From assembly GCF_003605385.1 (NCBI RefSeq), contig NZ_QYTV02000012.1:1-45312 (forward strand): DNA of 45,312 nucleotides. The letters are read 5' to 3'. The first letter of the stretch is position 1; each line of letters opens with the position of its first letter. The position numbers and the translations under genes are program-made. The DNA is from Siminovitchia acidinfaciens. Lineage in GTDB: Bacteria > Bacillota > Bacilli > Bacillales > Bacillaceae_C. Below the pieces are notes generated by a model, which worked only from the letters and a program-made list of their open reading frames with translations, was not told the origin of the DNA and made no database searches. This document shows, piece by piece, positions 34,870 through 43,172 of the stretch.

Positions 34870-36318
34870 TTACTTCGTGAATGGATTAATCGTAACCGTT
34901 TTATTTGTCGTGAAGAACTCAGCAGCTGACTGTCCCTGTTCCTTCGGTCCTTGCCCGGAAGCTTTTGTTCCTCCGAATGGAGCCTGCGGTTCAGCACCGC
35001 CTGTTTCACCATTGATCTGTACCATTCCAACTTCGCTGTTTTCCATGAAGTGGAATGCTTTTTCGAGGCTGTCCGTGAATACGGCAGCGCTTAGTCCATA
35101 AATCGTATTATTCGCTTTTTCAAGGGCTTCATTATAATCTGCCACTTTCATAAGCGCCACAACCGGACCAAAAATTTCTTCATTAACGATGGTCATTTCA
35201 TGGGTAGCATTTCCAAAAATCGTAGGTTCAATGTAATAACCTCCGTCGATATCCAACGTGCTGCCTCCGTATAAAAGCTCAGCGCCTTCATCTTTACCTT
35301 TTTGGATATAGCCGGTAACTGTATCAAATTGCTTTTTGGATGCAACTGGCCCCATTGTAATTCCATCTTGTAAACCGTCGCCGATTGTAATTTGTTTTGC
35401 ATTTTCGATTACTTTTTCTACAAATTCATCATAAATGCTCGCTTCAACATAAGCACGGCTTGTTGCTGTACAACGCTGACCAGTTTGTTTCATGGCCCCT
35501 TCAACAACGAGGCGCGCAGCCAAGTCGAGGTTTGCATCTTCAAGTACGACAGCAGGATTTTTACCACCAAGTTCGAGCTGGAATTTCTTTCCATGCTCAG
35601 TTGCAAGCTTTGCGATGTTTTGGCCTACTGCGTTGGATCCTGTAAATGTGACAGCTGCCACATCTTTGTGAGTAGTAAGAACATCACCAACGACAGAACC
35701 TCTTCCAAGCACGAGGTTAAGAACACCTGCTGGAAGTCCCGCATCTTCAAATACTTTTGTTACTTTTGCAGCAGTGATGCCTGTTTCTTGGCCTGGCTTC
35801 CATACAACCGGGTTACCAAATACAAGAGCCGGTGCAATTTTCCAGATTGGAATTGCAATTGGGAAGTTCCAAGGAGTGATGGCTGCAACAACTCCGACAG
35901 GAACACGGACTGCAAGTAAAGTCGTACCGTTAGCTGCTGAAGGAAGAACTTCACCTTTTTTGCGCATACCCTCTTGAGCGTAGTACCTCAGGATGGATGC
36001 ACCTCTGAGTGCTTCACCCTTTGTTTCAATGAAACGCTTACCCATTTCCTGAGTGGCTGTTTTTGCGATATCGTCAGCACGCTCTTCTAAAATATCAGCT
36101 GCTTTGCGTAGGATTTCACCGCGATTTACAGAAGACATTGCTTTCCAGCCCGCTGCTGCAGACTTTGCCGCTTCAACTGCTTTTTCTACATCTCCTACAG
36201 TTGATACAGTAGTGAATCCGATGCTCTCAGACGGTTTTGCCGGATTGAAATGCTCATGCGTTTCTCCAGAAGAAGCACTTACCCATTCTCCCCCGATAAA
36301 GTTCAAATAATTTGCCAC
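34870..36318 (-). CDS. aldehyde dehydrogenase, succinate/glutarate-semialdehyde type
   Basis: About 482 residues. NAD(P)-dependent aldehyde dehydrogenase: Glu in LELGGKNP, nucleophilic Cys in MKQTGQRCTATSR, cofactor site TFTGSNAVGQNIA, and NFPIAIP. Most similar in feel to the GabD/YcbD group (succinate, glutarate or 2-oxoglutarate semialdehyde). In the glutarate route it would oxidise glutarate semialdehyde to glutarate, the GlaH substrate; a GabT/DavT transaminase is not in the window. GTG at 36327 overlaps GGGAGA; GTG at 36318 has better spacing. Expression passes a long leader with an intrinsic terminator. Confidence 0.88.
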   Translation of the reverse strand: MANYLNFIGGEWVSASSGETHEHFNPAKPSESIGFTTVSTVGDVEKAVEAAKSAAAGWKAMSSVNRGEILRKAADILEERADDIAKTATQEMGKRFIETKGEALRGASILRYYAQEGMRKKGEVLPSAANGTTLLAVRVPVGVVAAITPWNFPIAIPIWKIAPALVFGNPVVWKPGQETGITAAKVTKVFEDAGLPAGVLNLVLGRGSVVGDVLTTHKDVAAVTFTGSNAVGQNIAKLATEHGKKFQLELGGKNPAVVLEDANLDLAARLVVEGAMKQTGQRCTATSRAYVEASIYDEFVEKVIENAKQITIGDGLQDGITMGPVASKKQFDTVTGYIQKGKDEGAELLYGGSTLDIDGGYYIEPTIFGNATHEMTIVNEEIFGPVVALMKVADYNEALEKANNTIYGLSAAVFTDSLEKAFHFMENSEVGMVQINGETGGAEPQAPFGGTKASGQGPKEQGQSAAEFFTTNKTVTINPFTK

Positions 36319-36327
36319 AACGTTCAC

Positions 36328-36740
36328 TCTCCCTGGATAATCATTGTTTTTTTCTTTTATGACTCGTTCTAAGATAGCTAATCCTTTGTCGTTTCTTCAT
36401 CGCTCTCAAAGGAGACAGGAAGCGCAAGACATTCGAATAAAGACCTGAACCTGTTCATTGATTGTTGCACAATCAATCGGAGGTTCATTCACTTTTTTAC
36501 ATAACAAAGTAGATGGCACACCTCGGCCCTAGACCGCGTACGTCACTATTCGTCTCATATTCGTTCTCATCAGCAAAAGGCATCCGGACACTTTTGAATC
36601 CCTCTATTCGTTAAAAATGAACCGTTTGCAGAATAGAAATAAATCCTCGGTATATTGTCCAAACCTTTATTTTTCACTTTGCCTCTGATGAATAATCCCT
36701 GTCACTTGACCATTCTCCTCTTCCCATGAAGAGTTGCATA
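36328..36740 (-). other. long untranslated stretch between attenuator and gabD
   Basis: About 400 bases downstream of the attenuator without a convincing gene; small ORFs lack ribosome binding sites. It contains a strong hairpin (36447-36486): GAACCT/AGGTTC outside and ATTGATTGT/ACAATCAAT inside, loop of 3 bases. No T run follows, so it is not an obvious terminator. Its role is unknown. Confidence 0.5.
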
Positions 36741-36743
36741 GCA

Positions 36744-36820
36744 TAAAAAAGCCAGCATTACCTATAAATGTCCTTTTTTGGCGCTGGTAACTGCACGGTC
36801 ATTTAGTAAGTAAACTGGCT
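36744..36820 (-). terminator. intrinsic terminator in the gabD leader (attenuator)
   Basis: On the minus strand AGCCAG pairs with CTGGCT, continued by GTAA-type and CATTTA/TAAATG pairs, about 70 bases across, followed by TTTTTTATG. The loop also contains GTTACC and ACCAGC, which can pair with the 3' arm, so an antiterminator form is possible. The AGCCAG...CTGGCTTTTT-ATG ends match those of the glaH attenuator. Confidence 0.72.
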
Positions 36821-36896
36821 CTAAATCAACGTTATGCTTTGCTTCATCAACAAAGTCTGGTTAGATTTGACAGTCTTTCTTAAATAGCATTATTCA
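36821..36896 (-). promoter_or_regulatory. structured leader upstream of the gabD attenuator
   Basis: On the minus strand AAATC pairs with GATTT, enclosing CTTTG/CAAAG with internal loops TAACCAGA and CATAACGTT. It directly precedes the attenuator stem. Not recognised as a known riboswitch class. Similar only in general layout to the glaH leader. Confidence 0.4.
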
Positions 36897-36921
36897 GTCA
36901 TGAATTATCTATGACGTAATA

Positions 36922-36951
36922 ACTATAGCAACAATGCAAAGACACTGTCAA
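36922..36951 (-). promoter_or_regulatory. gabD promoter
   Basis: On the minus strand -35 TTGACA (36946-36951), 18-base spacer, -10 TATAGT (36922-36927). The leader to gabD would be about 590 bases long, unusually long for a single enzyme gene. Confidence 0.65.
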
Positions 36952-36992
36952 TCTAATTTTTTCAGGAATTCGACAAATTTTTCTCTCGTCCG

Positions 36993-37448
36993 CTAAAAGC
37001 TAATAGCCATCGCGACTTCATCACATGCTGGAAATTTTGGACAATGGATGCAATCCGTCCAGACCTTTTGCGGCATCTCTTCTTTTTGTATGATTTGAAA
37101 CCCGCATTTCTCAAAAAACTCAACTTGATAAGTCAATGAAATCAATTTTGATATTCCCAACCTCTTTGTTTCTTCAATAATCTTTGACACCAATATTTTT
37201 CCGATTCCCCGCCCCTGTGCTTTTTCATTAACTGCAAGAGATCGAATTTCCGCCATGTCCTGTCCAAGGACCGCAAGGCATGCCACCCCGAGCACTTCAC
37301 CTTTTTCCTCCGCTACGAATATGGACTGTATATTAATGACTAGAGATTCCCGTGTTCTTGGCAACAGCAGTTCCTCATCGGCATACTGATTAACAAGCTG
37401 GTAAACTTCATCTATGTCCTTGAGAACCGCCTTGCGGACTTCAATCAT
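36993..37448 (-). CDS. GNAT acetyltransferase, short ArgA-type N-acetylglutamate synthase
   Basis: About 151 residues. GNAT core with the acetyl-CoA loop EKAQGRGIGKILV and GISKLISLTYQVEFFEKCGF. The tail MPQKVWTDCIHCPKFPACDEVAM with three Cys is typical of the short GNAT-only ArgA group. It would make N-acetylglutamate, first intermediate of arginine synthesis. Start: AAGGTGAT lies just before the ATG at 37448; earlier starts overlap it. Divergent to argJ, which supports the arginine role. Confidence 0.8.
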   Translation of the reverse strand: MIEVRKAVLKDIDEVYQLVNQYADEELLLPRTRESLVINIQSIFVAEEKGEVLGVACLAVLGQDMAEIRSLAVNEKAQGRGIGKILVSKIIEETKRLGISKLISLTYQVEFFEKCGFQIIQKEEMPQKVWTDCIHCPKFPACDEVAMAISF

Positions 37449-37579
37449 TTTCATCACCTTTTGATTCAATATATACTGTTAATCTTACTTGCTGGAGATG
37501 GAAAGTCAATATAATTTTAAATAATTATTCATTTTATTTAATATTTATTCAATCATCCCTTTCTTTTTACAAAGACCGC

Positions 37580-37590
37580 TGTATAATATT
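37580..37590 (+). promoter_or_regulatory. argJ -10 region
   Basis: TGTATAATATT upstream of argJ, about 40 bases before the start; TATAAT is a perfect -10. A possible -35, TTTACA, lies 15 or so bases upstream (near 37566). No clear ArgR box was identified by eye. Confidence 0.4.
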
Positions 37591-37626
37591 TAATAATGAA
37601 CTTTTAAAAAGATGGGGGAATTTAGA

Positions 37627-38781
37627 ATGGAACAAATATTGCTTCCGAAAGGCTTTCTGTCGTGCGCTAAAAACGTTGGGATAAAAGACAATACACCTGA
37701 TTTTACTGTTATATATTCCGAAACTCGCGCAGCCGCTGCTGCCATGTTCACAAAAAATCAATTTTGTGGAGCGCCTGTAACAGTTGGGAAAGAACATATT
37801 AAAAATGGGTTTCTCCAAGCATTTGTCGTGAACAGCAAAAATGCGAATGTCGCCACAGGACAGCAGGGTATCGAAGATGTGCAGACGATCGTTGAAGTGG
37901 TGGCAAAAGAGCTGGGCATCGAATCGGCGGATATCCTTCCTTCTTCAACCGGAGTAATTGGAGTGCCTCTTCCGGTTCAAAAAATTGTGAAAGGCATCCC
38001 TGGATTGAAAAATGAATTGAAAAAAGACGGGTTAAAGGATTCAGCGGAAGCCATAATGACAACCGATACATTTGCCAAGTTCCGCTCAACGGAGATTAAT
38101 GGCATCAAACTATGCGCTATCGCCAAAGGTTCCGGTATGATTGAGCCAAACATGGCTACGATGCTTAGCTATATCATGACTGACGCAGAGATTGAGCCCG
38201 CAGCGTTGAAAGCCATCCTGAAGAGAGCAGTGGATGTTTCCTTTAATATGGTGTCCGTCGACAGTGACACGAGCACGAGCGATACAGTTGCTGCAATGGC
38301 CAACGGCTTGGCAGGCCCGGTTGATCTTGAGAAATTCGAGGAAGCATTGACTGATATGCTAATCAGCCTGGCCAAAGATCTCGCAAAAGACGGCGAAGGA
38401 GCAACAAAGCTTGTCGAAGTGCAAGTGGATGGCGCCCAAAATAATGACGAAGCAAAATTGATGATGAAATCGATCATTAACTCACCTTTGGTAAAAACAG
38501 CAATTTTTGGAGCTGATCCCAACTGGGGCAGAATTATCTCAACAATCGGCAATGCCGACTATCCAATCAAACCTGAGAAAGTTTGCGTATCATTCGGCGA
38601 TATTACCGTATTTAATGAAGGTGAGCCTGCGGAATCGGATCTGGATGAACTTACAAAGTACTTAGAAGGCAACGAGATTATCATTTCCATCTCACTTGGA
38701 GACGGGCAAGGAAAAGCAACCGGCTGGGGATGCGATTTGTCTTACGATTACGTGAAGATAAATGGAGAATATACCACCTGA
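37627..38781 (+). CDS. argJ: ArgJ-family ornithine acetyltransferase
   Basis: About 384 residues. Transfers acetyl from N-acetylornithine to glutamate (and may use acetyl-CoA). ArgJ hallmarks: VNSKNANVATG, SSTGVIG (oxyanion site), TTDT, AKGSGMIEPNMATML with the self-cleavage Ala-Thr site, DSDTSTSDT, RDGEGATK-like KDGEGATK, TAIFGADPNWGR, WGCDLSYDYVKINGEY. GGGGG lies 8 bases before the ATG at 37627; the ATG at 37612 overlaps it. It stands alone, not in an argCJBD operon, and is shorter and diverged compared with B. subtilis ArgJ as I remember it; it could be a second copy. Confidence 0.92.
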   Translation: MEQILLPKGFLSCAKNVGIKDNTPDFTVIYSETRAAAAAMFTKNQFCGAPVTVGKEHIKNGFLQAFVVNSKNANVATGQQGIEDVQTIVEVVAKELGIESADILPSSTGVIGVPLPVQKIVKGIPGLKNELKKDGLKDSAEAIMTTDTFAKFRSTEINGIKLCAIAKGSGMIEPNMATMLSYIMTDAEIEPAALKAILKRAVDVSFNMVSVDSDTSTSDTVAAMANGLAGPVDLEKFEEALTDMLISLAKDLAKDGEGATKLVEVQVDGAQNNDEAKLMMKSIINSPLVKTAIFGADPNWGRIISTIGNADYPIKPEKVCVSFGDITVFNEGEPAESDLDELTKYLEGNEIIISISLGDGQGKATGWGCDLSYDYVKINGEYTT

Positions 38782-38861
38782 TAATGGGACAGTCGGAAAT
38801 AGCGACGGAAAGAACGTTCGCGCAATTATTTTCTCTAGTGTGAAATTTTTTATTTTAAAAT

Positions 38862-38902
38862 GGATAGGTGAGCGTAATACAACAGGCTCAACCTATCCTT
38901 AT
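38862..38902 (+). terminator. probable terminator of argJ
   Basis: GGATAGGT-GAGC pairs with GCTC-A-ACCTATCC (12 bp with one bulge), loop of about 12 bases, followed by TTATTTG. About 80 bases past the stop. Confidence 0.6.
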
Positions 38903-39014
38903 TTGCAATAGAAGGACCTCAATTACTCCTCCAACAGTGAAATTTTACCGCAGCAAAATCTCATATGATTATTCTCGAATTCAAAATCAATTAATTCTTA
39001 TTGAATTAACACGC

Positions 39015-39055
39015 ACAATCGTTGAAAGTCGTTATTGAAAAAAGCCCCCGTTAGA
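39015..39055. repeat. inverted repeat after the NTF2-like gene
   Basis: GTCGTTATT and AATAACGAC form a perfect 9-bp inverted repeat around about 18 bases including GGGGGC and a T run. On the minus strand it may end the NTF2-like transcript. 38903-39014 shows nothing else. Confidence 0.4.
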
Positions 39056-39075
39056 ATAACGACAATATCCCTACA

Positions 39076-39450
39076 TCAGAACACACCATTCTCATTGGGA
39101 GAGTTCTCCGGTATGGGCTGACCCACATCCCAGAATTCGACGATAAGGTCTTTATGGAAGCGGAAGATATGGACTACAGTTCCCCCGAGGTCATCTTGCT
39201 TTTGCTTTACATGTGAGTGAACCACAACGATATTACCCTCTTCGATGACACGTTTTACAACGAGAATTTTGTGAGGATTTTTGTTGGCGTTCTCTTCCAT
39301 TGCGAGCATAAGAGAGTCAGCATCTCCACGAAAAAAAGGGTTATGATGGCGGAAATCTGGACCTATGTAGCTACGGTATGCTTCGCGCACTTCACCCGAC
39401 GCAATCATTTGCAAAAATGACACCGCATTCTCTTTTAGAGAATTCTTCAT
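39076..39450 (-). CDS. NTF2-like / SnoaL-type small protein
   Basis: 124 residues, soluble. Begins with a helix (NAVSFLQMIASGEVREAYRSYIGPDFRHHNPFF), then strands ending in VHIFRFHKDLIVEFWDVGQPIPE, the pattern of SnoaL-like polyketide-cyclase-fold proteins with the final Trp-Asp. Such proteins bind small ligands; no substrate is evident. AAAGGATG before the ATG. Single gene. Confidence 0.75.
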   Translation of the reverse strand: MKNSLKENAVSFLQMIASGEVREAYRSYIGPDFRHHNPFFRGDADSLMLAMEENANKNPHKILVVKRVIEEGNIVVVHSHVKQKQDDLGGTVVHIFRFHKDLIVEFWDVGQPIPENSPNENGVF

Positions 39451-39752
39451 TTCAATACATCCTTTCTATTAAGGGTTTTGTTATATCAATAATCTAACTG
39501 GCTTTTTTTGCTGCAAGCTTCTATTTTGTGCAAAACTAATTGTTAGTTAACATTTTATCCCATTTGTTTATATCACTATCTTAAATGGTATTTGTAATTA
39601 AATTAAGTTGCCATATAGTTTTTTCACTGGGAACACAAACGTCTTCCTATCATTAACATAAGCAGTCAATTACCCTTGAGGAAACCTCCTCCATTAATCG
39701 GCCCTTTTATAAACTTTTACTTTTATTAATCGCTACCTACCCATTGACTGAA

Positions 39753-39785
39753 GAAAAGGTGATACAGTTACTGTATCACCTCTTC
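39753..39785. terminator. terminator hairpin after the ABC importer operon
   Basis: GAAAAGGTGATACAG pairs with CTGTATCACCTCTTC (15 bp with one mismatch), loop TTA. On the minus strand it is followed by T-rich TTTTCTTC; on the plus strand by AACTTTTTAA. About 130 bases past the last permease stop. The rest of 39451-39915 holds no gene I can see. Confidence 0.6.
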
Positions 39786-39915
39786 AACTTTTTAATATGA
39801 TTCGCGCATTGTATTGTTCTACAAGGATCAAACGTTGTACCCGTTCCTCTTTGAATGACTTCATTATGATTCATTTGTAAGTTTACGATTTTATTTGGAC
39901 TCTCTTTTTATTTAA

Positions 39916-40644
39916 TTATGCCGCCTCTCCTTCAATCCGCTCTTCATAACGCCTCATTTTCTTTTCAGCCGCTGCAAACAGAACTTCAAACACCCAGGAG
40001 ATTACCCAATAAATAAGAGAGGCTACCAAATACATTTCCAAGAACCTATATCCGTCGTTGGCAATGATTTTGGCGATCGCCATGATTTCGACCACTTTCA
40101 CAGCAAACGCCAGAGAAGTGGCCTTAATGAGCCCGATAAATGTATTCCCCAAATTGGGAAGGGCCACGACAAATGCCTGCGGCAATATGATTCTCCACAT
40201 CCCTTGAGCCGTAGTCATACCGACTGCATGTGCCGCCTCCATCTGTCCTGCGTTGATGGCATTGATGGAAGAACGAAAAATCTCCGCCTGGTACGCCGAT
40301 GTATTCAAGGTGTAGGCGACGAAGGCGTAAATCAAAGGTGAAATATTGGAAGCATCGAAATTTGTTCCCATTTGCTCGTTTAAAAATTCCAATAGGACAG
40401 GCACACCATAGAAAAAAACATACAGCTGCACGAGCAAAGGGGTTCCCCTGATAAAGGAAATATACAGGATAAAAAAACGGTTTAATACCGGCATTTTATA
40501 AATTCTGCAAAGGGCGATCAATAGACCGAAAATCAAGCCGAAGATCATGGCAACCACTGCAATGGCCAGCGTAGCAGGTACACCTTTTAAAACTTCCGGA
40601 AATTGCTCAAGTGCAAATTCCAGATTGATGATAGACAAAAGCAA
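39916..40644 (-). CDS. polar amino acid ABC permease, TcyM/TcyB-like
   Basis: 242 residues, about five membrane helices. The ABC contact motif EAAHAVGMTTAQGMWRIILPQA is present near residue 138-160; SFIRGTPLLVQLYVF precedes it. TTG start with GGGAGGG 6 bases upstream. Last gene of the ATPase-binding protein-permease-permease operon, 18 bases after the first permease. Confidence 0.9.
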   Translation of the reverse strand: MLLSIINLEFALEQFPEVLKGVPATLAIAVVAMIFGLIFGLLIALCRIYKMPVLNRFFILYISFIRGTPLLVQLYVFFYGVPVLLEFLNEQMGTNFDASNISPLIYAFVAYTLNTSAYQAEIFRSSINAINAGQMEAAHAVGMTTAQGMWRIILPQAFVVALPNLGNTFIGLIKATSLAFAVKVVEIMAIAKIIANDGYRFLEMYLVASLIYWVISWVFEVLFAAAEKKMRRYEERIEGEAA

Positions 40645-40662
40645 TGTCGTCCCTCCCCTCTT

Positions 40663-41364
40663 TTATTGTCTTGATAAGCTGACACGGCCCTTTTTAAATA
40701 TTTTTTCCAAATAGCCGATGACGCTTTCTATCAAAATACAGGTGCCCCAATATACTAAGGAAATCACGACATAGATTTGGAACATGCCCATTCCGTGATT
40801 ATTCCCGAGGATGATTCTGACCTGGCCCATAATGTCAATGATGCCGATTGTGAAAGCCAAGGACGTATCTTTTAACAGTTCGATAATGTTGTTGCCCAGA
40901 TTCGGCAAAGAAACAACAAACGCCTGCGGCAATATGATCCTGATTAATGCCTGCGGATAACTCATCCCGACACTGTACGCTGCCTCCAGCTGATCTCTGC
41001 CCACAGCAAGATATGCAGACCTGAATACCTCCGATAAATAAGCCGCCGTATGAAATGAAAAGGCAATAACGAGAAATACAAGGCGGTCCCAGCTATTTAT
41101 GTCTATGTGAAAAATCAATAACAGCTGCGGCAAGCCGAAGTATACGAGGAACAGCTGGACAAGGAGCGGCGTACAACGGGTAAAAGATAAATAAAAAGTC
41201 GCTATTTGATAAAGGACAGGCTGCTTCTGAATCCGGATAATCGCAACAAACACTCCTAGTATGATAGAAAAAAATAATGACAGCCCCAGCATCAGAAGAG
41301 TGAGTGGAAGCTTTTCAAGCACTTTAATAAATAAATCAACCCAGCCCGCAAGCCCGGAACTCAT
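40663..41364 (-). CDS. polar amino acid ABC permease, TcyL-like
   Basis: About 233 residues. SFTRCTPLLVQLFLVYFGLP, then contact motif EAAYSVGMSYPQALIRIILPQA. An in-frame TTG at 41370 exists; the ATG at 41364 has GGTGGTGA 7 bases upstream. With its sister gene it forms the membrane heterodimer of the importer. Confidence 0.9.
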   Translation of the reverse strand: MSSGLAGWVDLFIKVLEKLPLTLLMLGLSLFFSIILGVFVAIIRIQKQPVLYQIATFYLSFTRCTPLLVQLFLVYFGLPQLLLIFHIDINSWDRLVFLVIAFSFHTAAYLSEVFRSAYLAVGRDQLEAAYSVGMSYPQALIRIILPQAFVVSLPNLGNNIIELLKDTSLAFTIGIIDIMGQVRIILGNNHGMGMFQIYVVISLVYWGTCILIESVIGYLEKIFKKGRVSLSRQ

Positions 41365-41430
41365 ATTCAATTCACCACCATAATGAAAATCCGCATTGAA
41401 CCGCAGAGCAGCCCAATACGGAAAGTCGGA

Positions 41431-42276
41431 TTATTTCTCAAAATTAAAGCCTTCTTCATTGATATATTCTAGATCTTGGAAGAAGTCTACCCCAAACCAT
41501 TTTTCAGCAAGCTTTGATAATGTGCCGTCTTCAATCAGTTCGGCAGTTACATTATCAATCTCTTTCGCAAGCTCAGCGTTATCTTTATTGTAAACTGTCC
41601 AAATCGGCTCTTTTGAAACGATTCCTCCGACCTTCAAATCGAGGTCCAATTCCTTTTGGATTTCATTGAATGTCGTTACATTAATGAACATGGCATCGGC
41701 TTTACCTTTGTCCACCATTTTCAAATTTTCCGCATTTGACGGCGATTCCATGCTTTCCAATGTTAGAGGATTATCTGAATGCTTTTCATTGTATGCATTC
41801 AAAATGGCGCGAAGTCCACCGCTTGGAGAAACCGGTGGAAATTTTTTCCCAACCATGTCATCTAATGTTTTAATATCGTCTCGATCCTTTTTCGTTACGA
41901 GAGAAGTTAAAGAGTAACCAAATTCATGTTCCGGATAAAGAAATTTCTCCTGTCTTTCCGGATTTTTGAAGAACCAGTTGATGGCAAGGTCATACTTCCC
42001 TGTGTCCACACCGACCAGGTTGGATTCTTCCTCACCCCAAATGTATTCGAACTTATAATCAGGCAGCTTTTTTTCAACTTCCTTCATATAATCCATGTCA
42101 TAACCAATTGGTTCATTATTCTCATCCGCATATAAAAATGGCGGGTTGACTTCGTCGCTAATTGCCACTTTGACCACTTGTTTACCATCATCTTCTTTTC
42201 CCGAACTTTGGGAGCAGCCCGAAGTAATTAATATAAGTCCTACCAATGCCACTGCTCCTGCCCATATTTTCTTCAT
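41431..42276 (-). CDS. extracellular solute-binding lipoprotein, cystine/amino acid type
   Basis: 281 residues. Lipobox ILITSGC (Cys21). SBP family 3: VAISDEVNPPFLYADENNEPIGYDMD, YDLAINWFFKNPERQEKFLYPEHEFG, LLEKWF-type ending KLAEKWFGVDFF. The NWFFKNPERQEKF stretch is reminiscent of TcyK/TcyJ, the cystine and sulfur-compound binders of B. subtilis. Canonical amino-acid-site Arg is not obvious, so the ligand may be a modified sulfur amino acid; inference. GGAGG before the ATG. Confidence 0.88.
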   Translation of the reverse strand: MKKIWAGAVALVGLILITSGCSQSSGKEDDGKQVVKVAISDEVNPPFLYADENNEPIGYDMDYMKEVEKKLPDYKFEYIWGEEESNLVGVDTGKYDLAINWFFKNPERQEKFLYPEHEFGYSLTSLVTKKDRDDIKTLDDMVGKKFPPVSPSGGLRAILNAYNEKHSDNPLTLESMESPSNAENLKMVDKGKADAMFINVTTFNEIQKELDLDLKVGGIVSKEPIWTVYNKDNAELAKEIDNVTAELIEDGTLSKLAEKWFGVDFFQDLEYINEEGFNFEK

Positions 42277-42290
42277 TCCCCATTTCCTCC

Positions 42291-43043
42291 CTAAATCGCA
42301 AAATCCGGTTCTTTGACCAGTCTTTTTAAAAATCTCTTCGTCCGCTCATGCTGCGGATGTACCAATACTTCTTCTGGTGAACCCTGCTCGATGATATGCC
42401 CCCCGTCCATAAAAACAACGCGGTTTGCCACTTCGCGCGCAAAGTCAATTTCATGAGTGACGACTACCATTGTAATTCCTTCATTGGCAATCTGTTTGAT
42501 GATGGCCAACACTTCGCCAACCATCTCGGGATCAAGCGCAGAAGTCGGCTCATCAAATAAAATGACGGACGGATTCAATGCCAACGCCCGGGCAATTCCA
42601 ACGCGCTGCTGCTGTCCTCCTGAAAGCTGCGAAGGATATTCATTCACTTTTTCCGCCAACCCTACTTTTTCTAATAAAGAAATACTAATTTCCTTCGCTT
42701 CTTTTTTGGGAATCTTTTGAGCCACTACGAGGCCTTCCATGACGTTTTCCAATACCGTTTTGTTTTTAAAAAGATTGTAATGCTGGAAAACCATCGCTGT
42801 TTTTCTTCTCAAGGCTAGTACATCACGCTTTGATGGGTGCTTACCTTGGACAGTGAAGCCATCAATCGTAATGGAACCATCGTCAGGACGTTCCAAATAA
42901 TTGATGCATCTGAGCAATGTGGTTTTACCTGATCCGCTCGGTCCGACTATAACTAGGACATCCCCCTTTTCCACATCGAGATCAATTCCTTTTAATACAT
43001 GATTTTTATGAAATTGTTTATTGATATTTTTTAACTTAATCAC
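42291..43043 (-). CDS. polar amino acid ABC transporter ATPase, TcyN-like
   Basis: 250 residues. Walker [15 protein letters not shown] loop, signature [15 protein letters not shown], Walker [15 protein letters not shown], switch His in [13 protein letters not shown] start with AGGG upstream. First gene of the operon, divergent from the acyl-CoA-dehydrogenase-like gene, with a promoter carrying a palindrome in its spacer. Confidence 0.94.
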   Translation of the reverse strand: MIKLKNINKQFHKNHVLKGIDLDVEKGDVLVIVGPSGSGKTTLLRCINYLERPDDGSITIDGFTVQGKHPSKRDVLALRRKTAMVFQHYNLFKNKTVLENVMEGLVVAQKIPKKEAKEISISLLEKVGLAEKVNEYPSQLSGGQQQRVGIARALALNPSVILFDEPTSALDPEMVGEVLAIIKQIANEGITMVVVTHEIDFAREVANRVVFMDGGHIIEQGSPEEVLVHPQHERTKRFLKRLVKEPDFAI

Positions 43044-43081
43044 ATTGATCCCTGCTTTTGTTTGTTTTACAATTCACCCAA

Positions 43082-43110
43082 AGATTAACATAACTATTCA
43101 TAGTTGTAAA
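43082..43110 (-). promoter_or_regulatory. ABC importer promoter with palindromic spacer
   Basis: On the minus strand -35 TTTACA (43105-43110), 17-base spacer, -10 TAATCT (43082-43087). The spacer contains the perfect palindrome AACTAT-GA-ATAGTT, a likely repressor site. Confidence 0.55.
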
Positions 43111-43115
43111 GTTGG

Positions 43116-43172
43116 TTTTGAGCGTTTGTTAATTTCTTATTGTATAATATGAGTATCTCTTGACGCTCAAAA
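43116..43172. repeat. 10-bp inverted repeat between the divergent promoters
   Basis: TTTTGAGCGT (43116-43125) and ACGCTCAAAA (43163-43172) are perfect inverted copies. One arm lies just upstream of the importer -35, the other overlaps the -35 of the divergent gene. It could bind one regulator that controls both directions. Confidence 0.55.

Noticed and set aside
36328-36745. Sigma-54 promoter for gabD
   Set aside because: GG and GC elements with the required 10-base spacing were not found near CTGGCTTTTTTATGC; a housekeeping promoter further upstream is clear.
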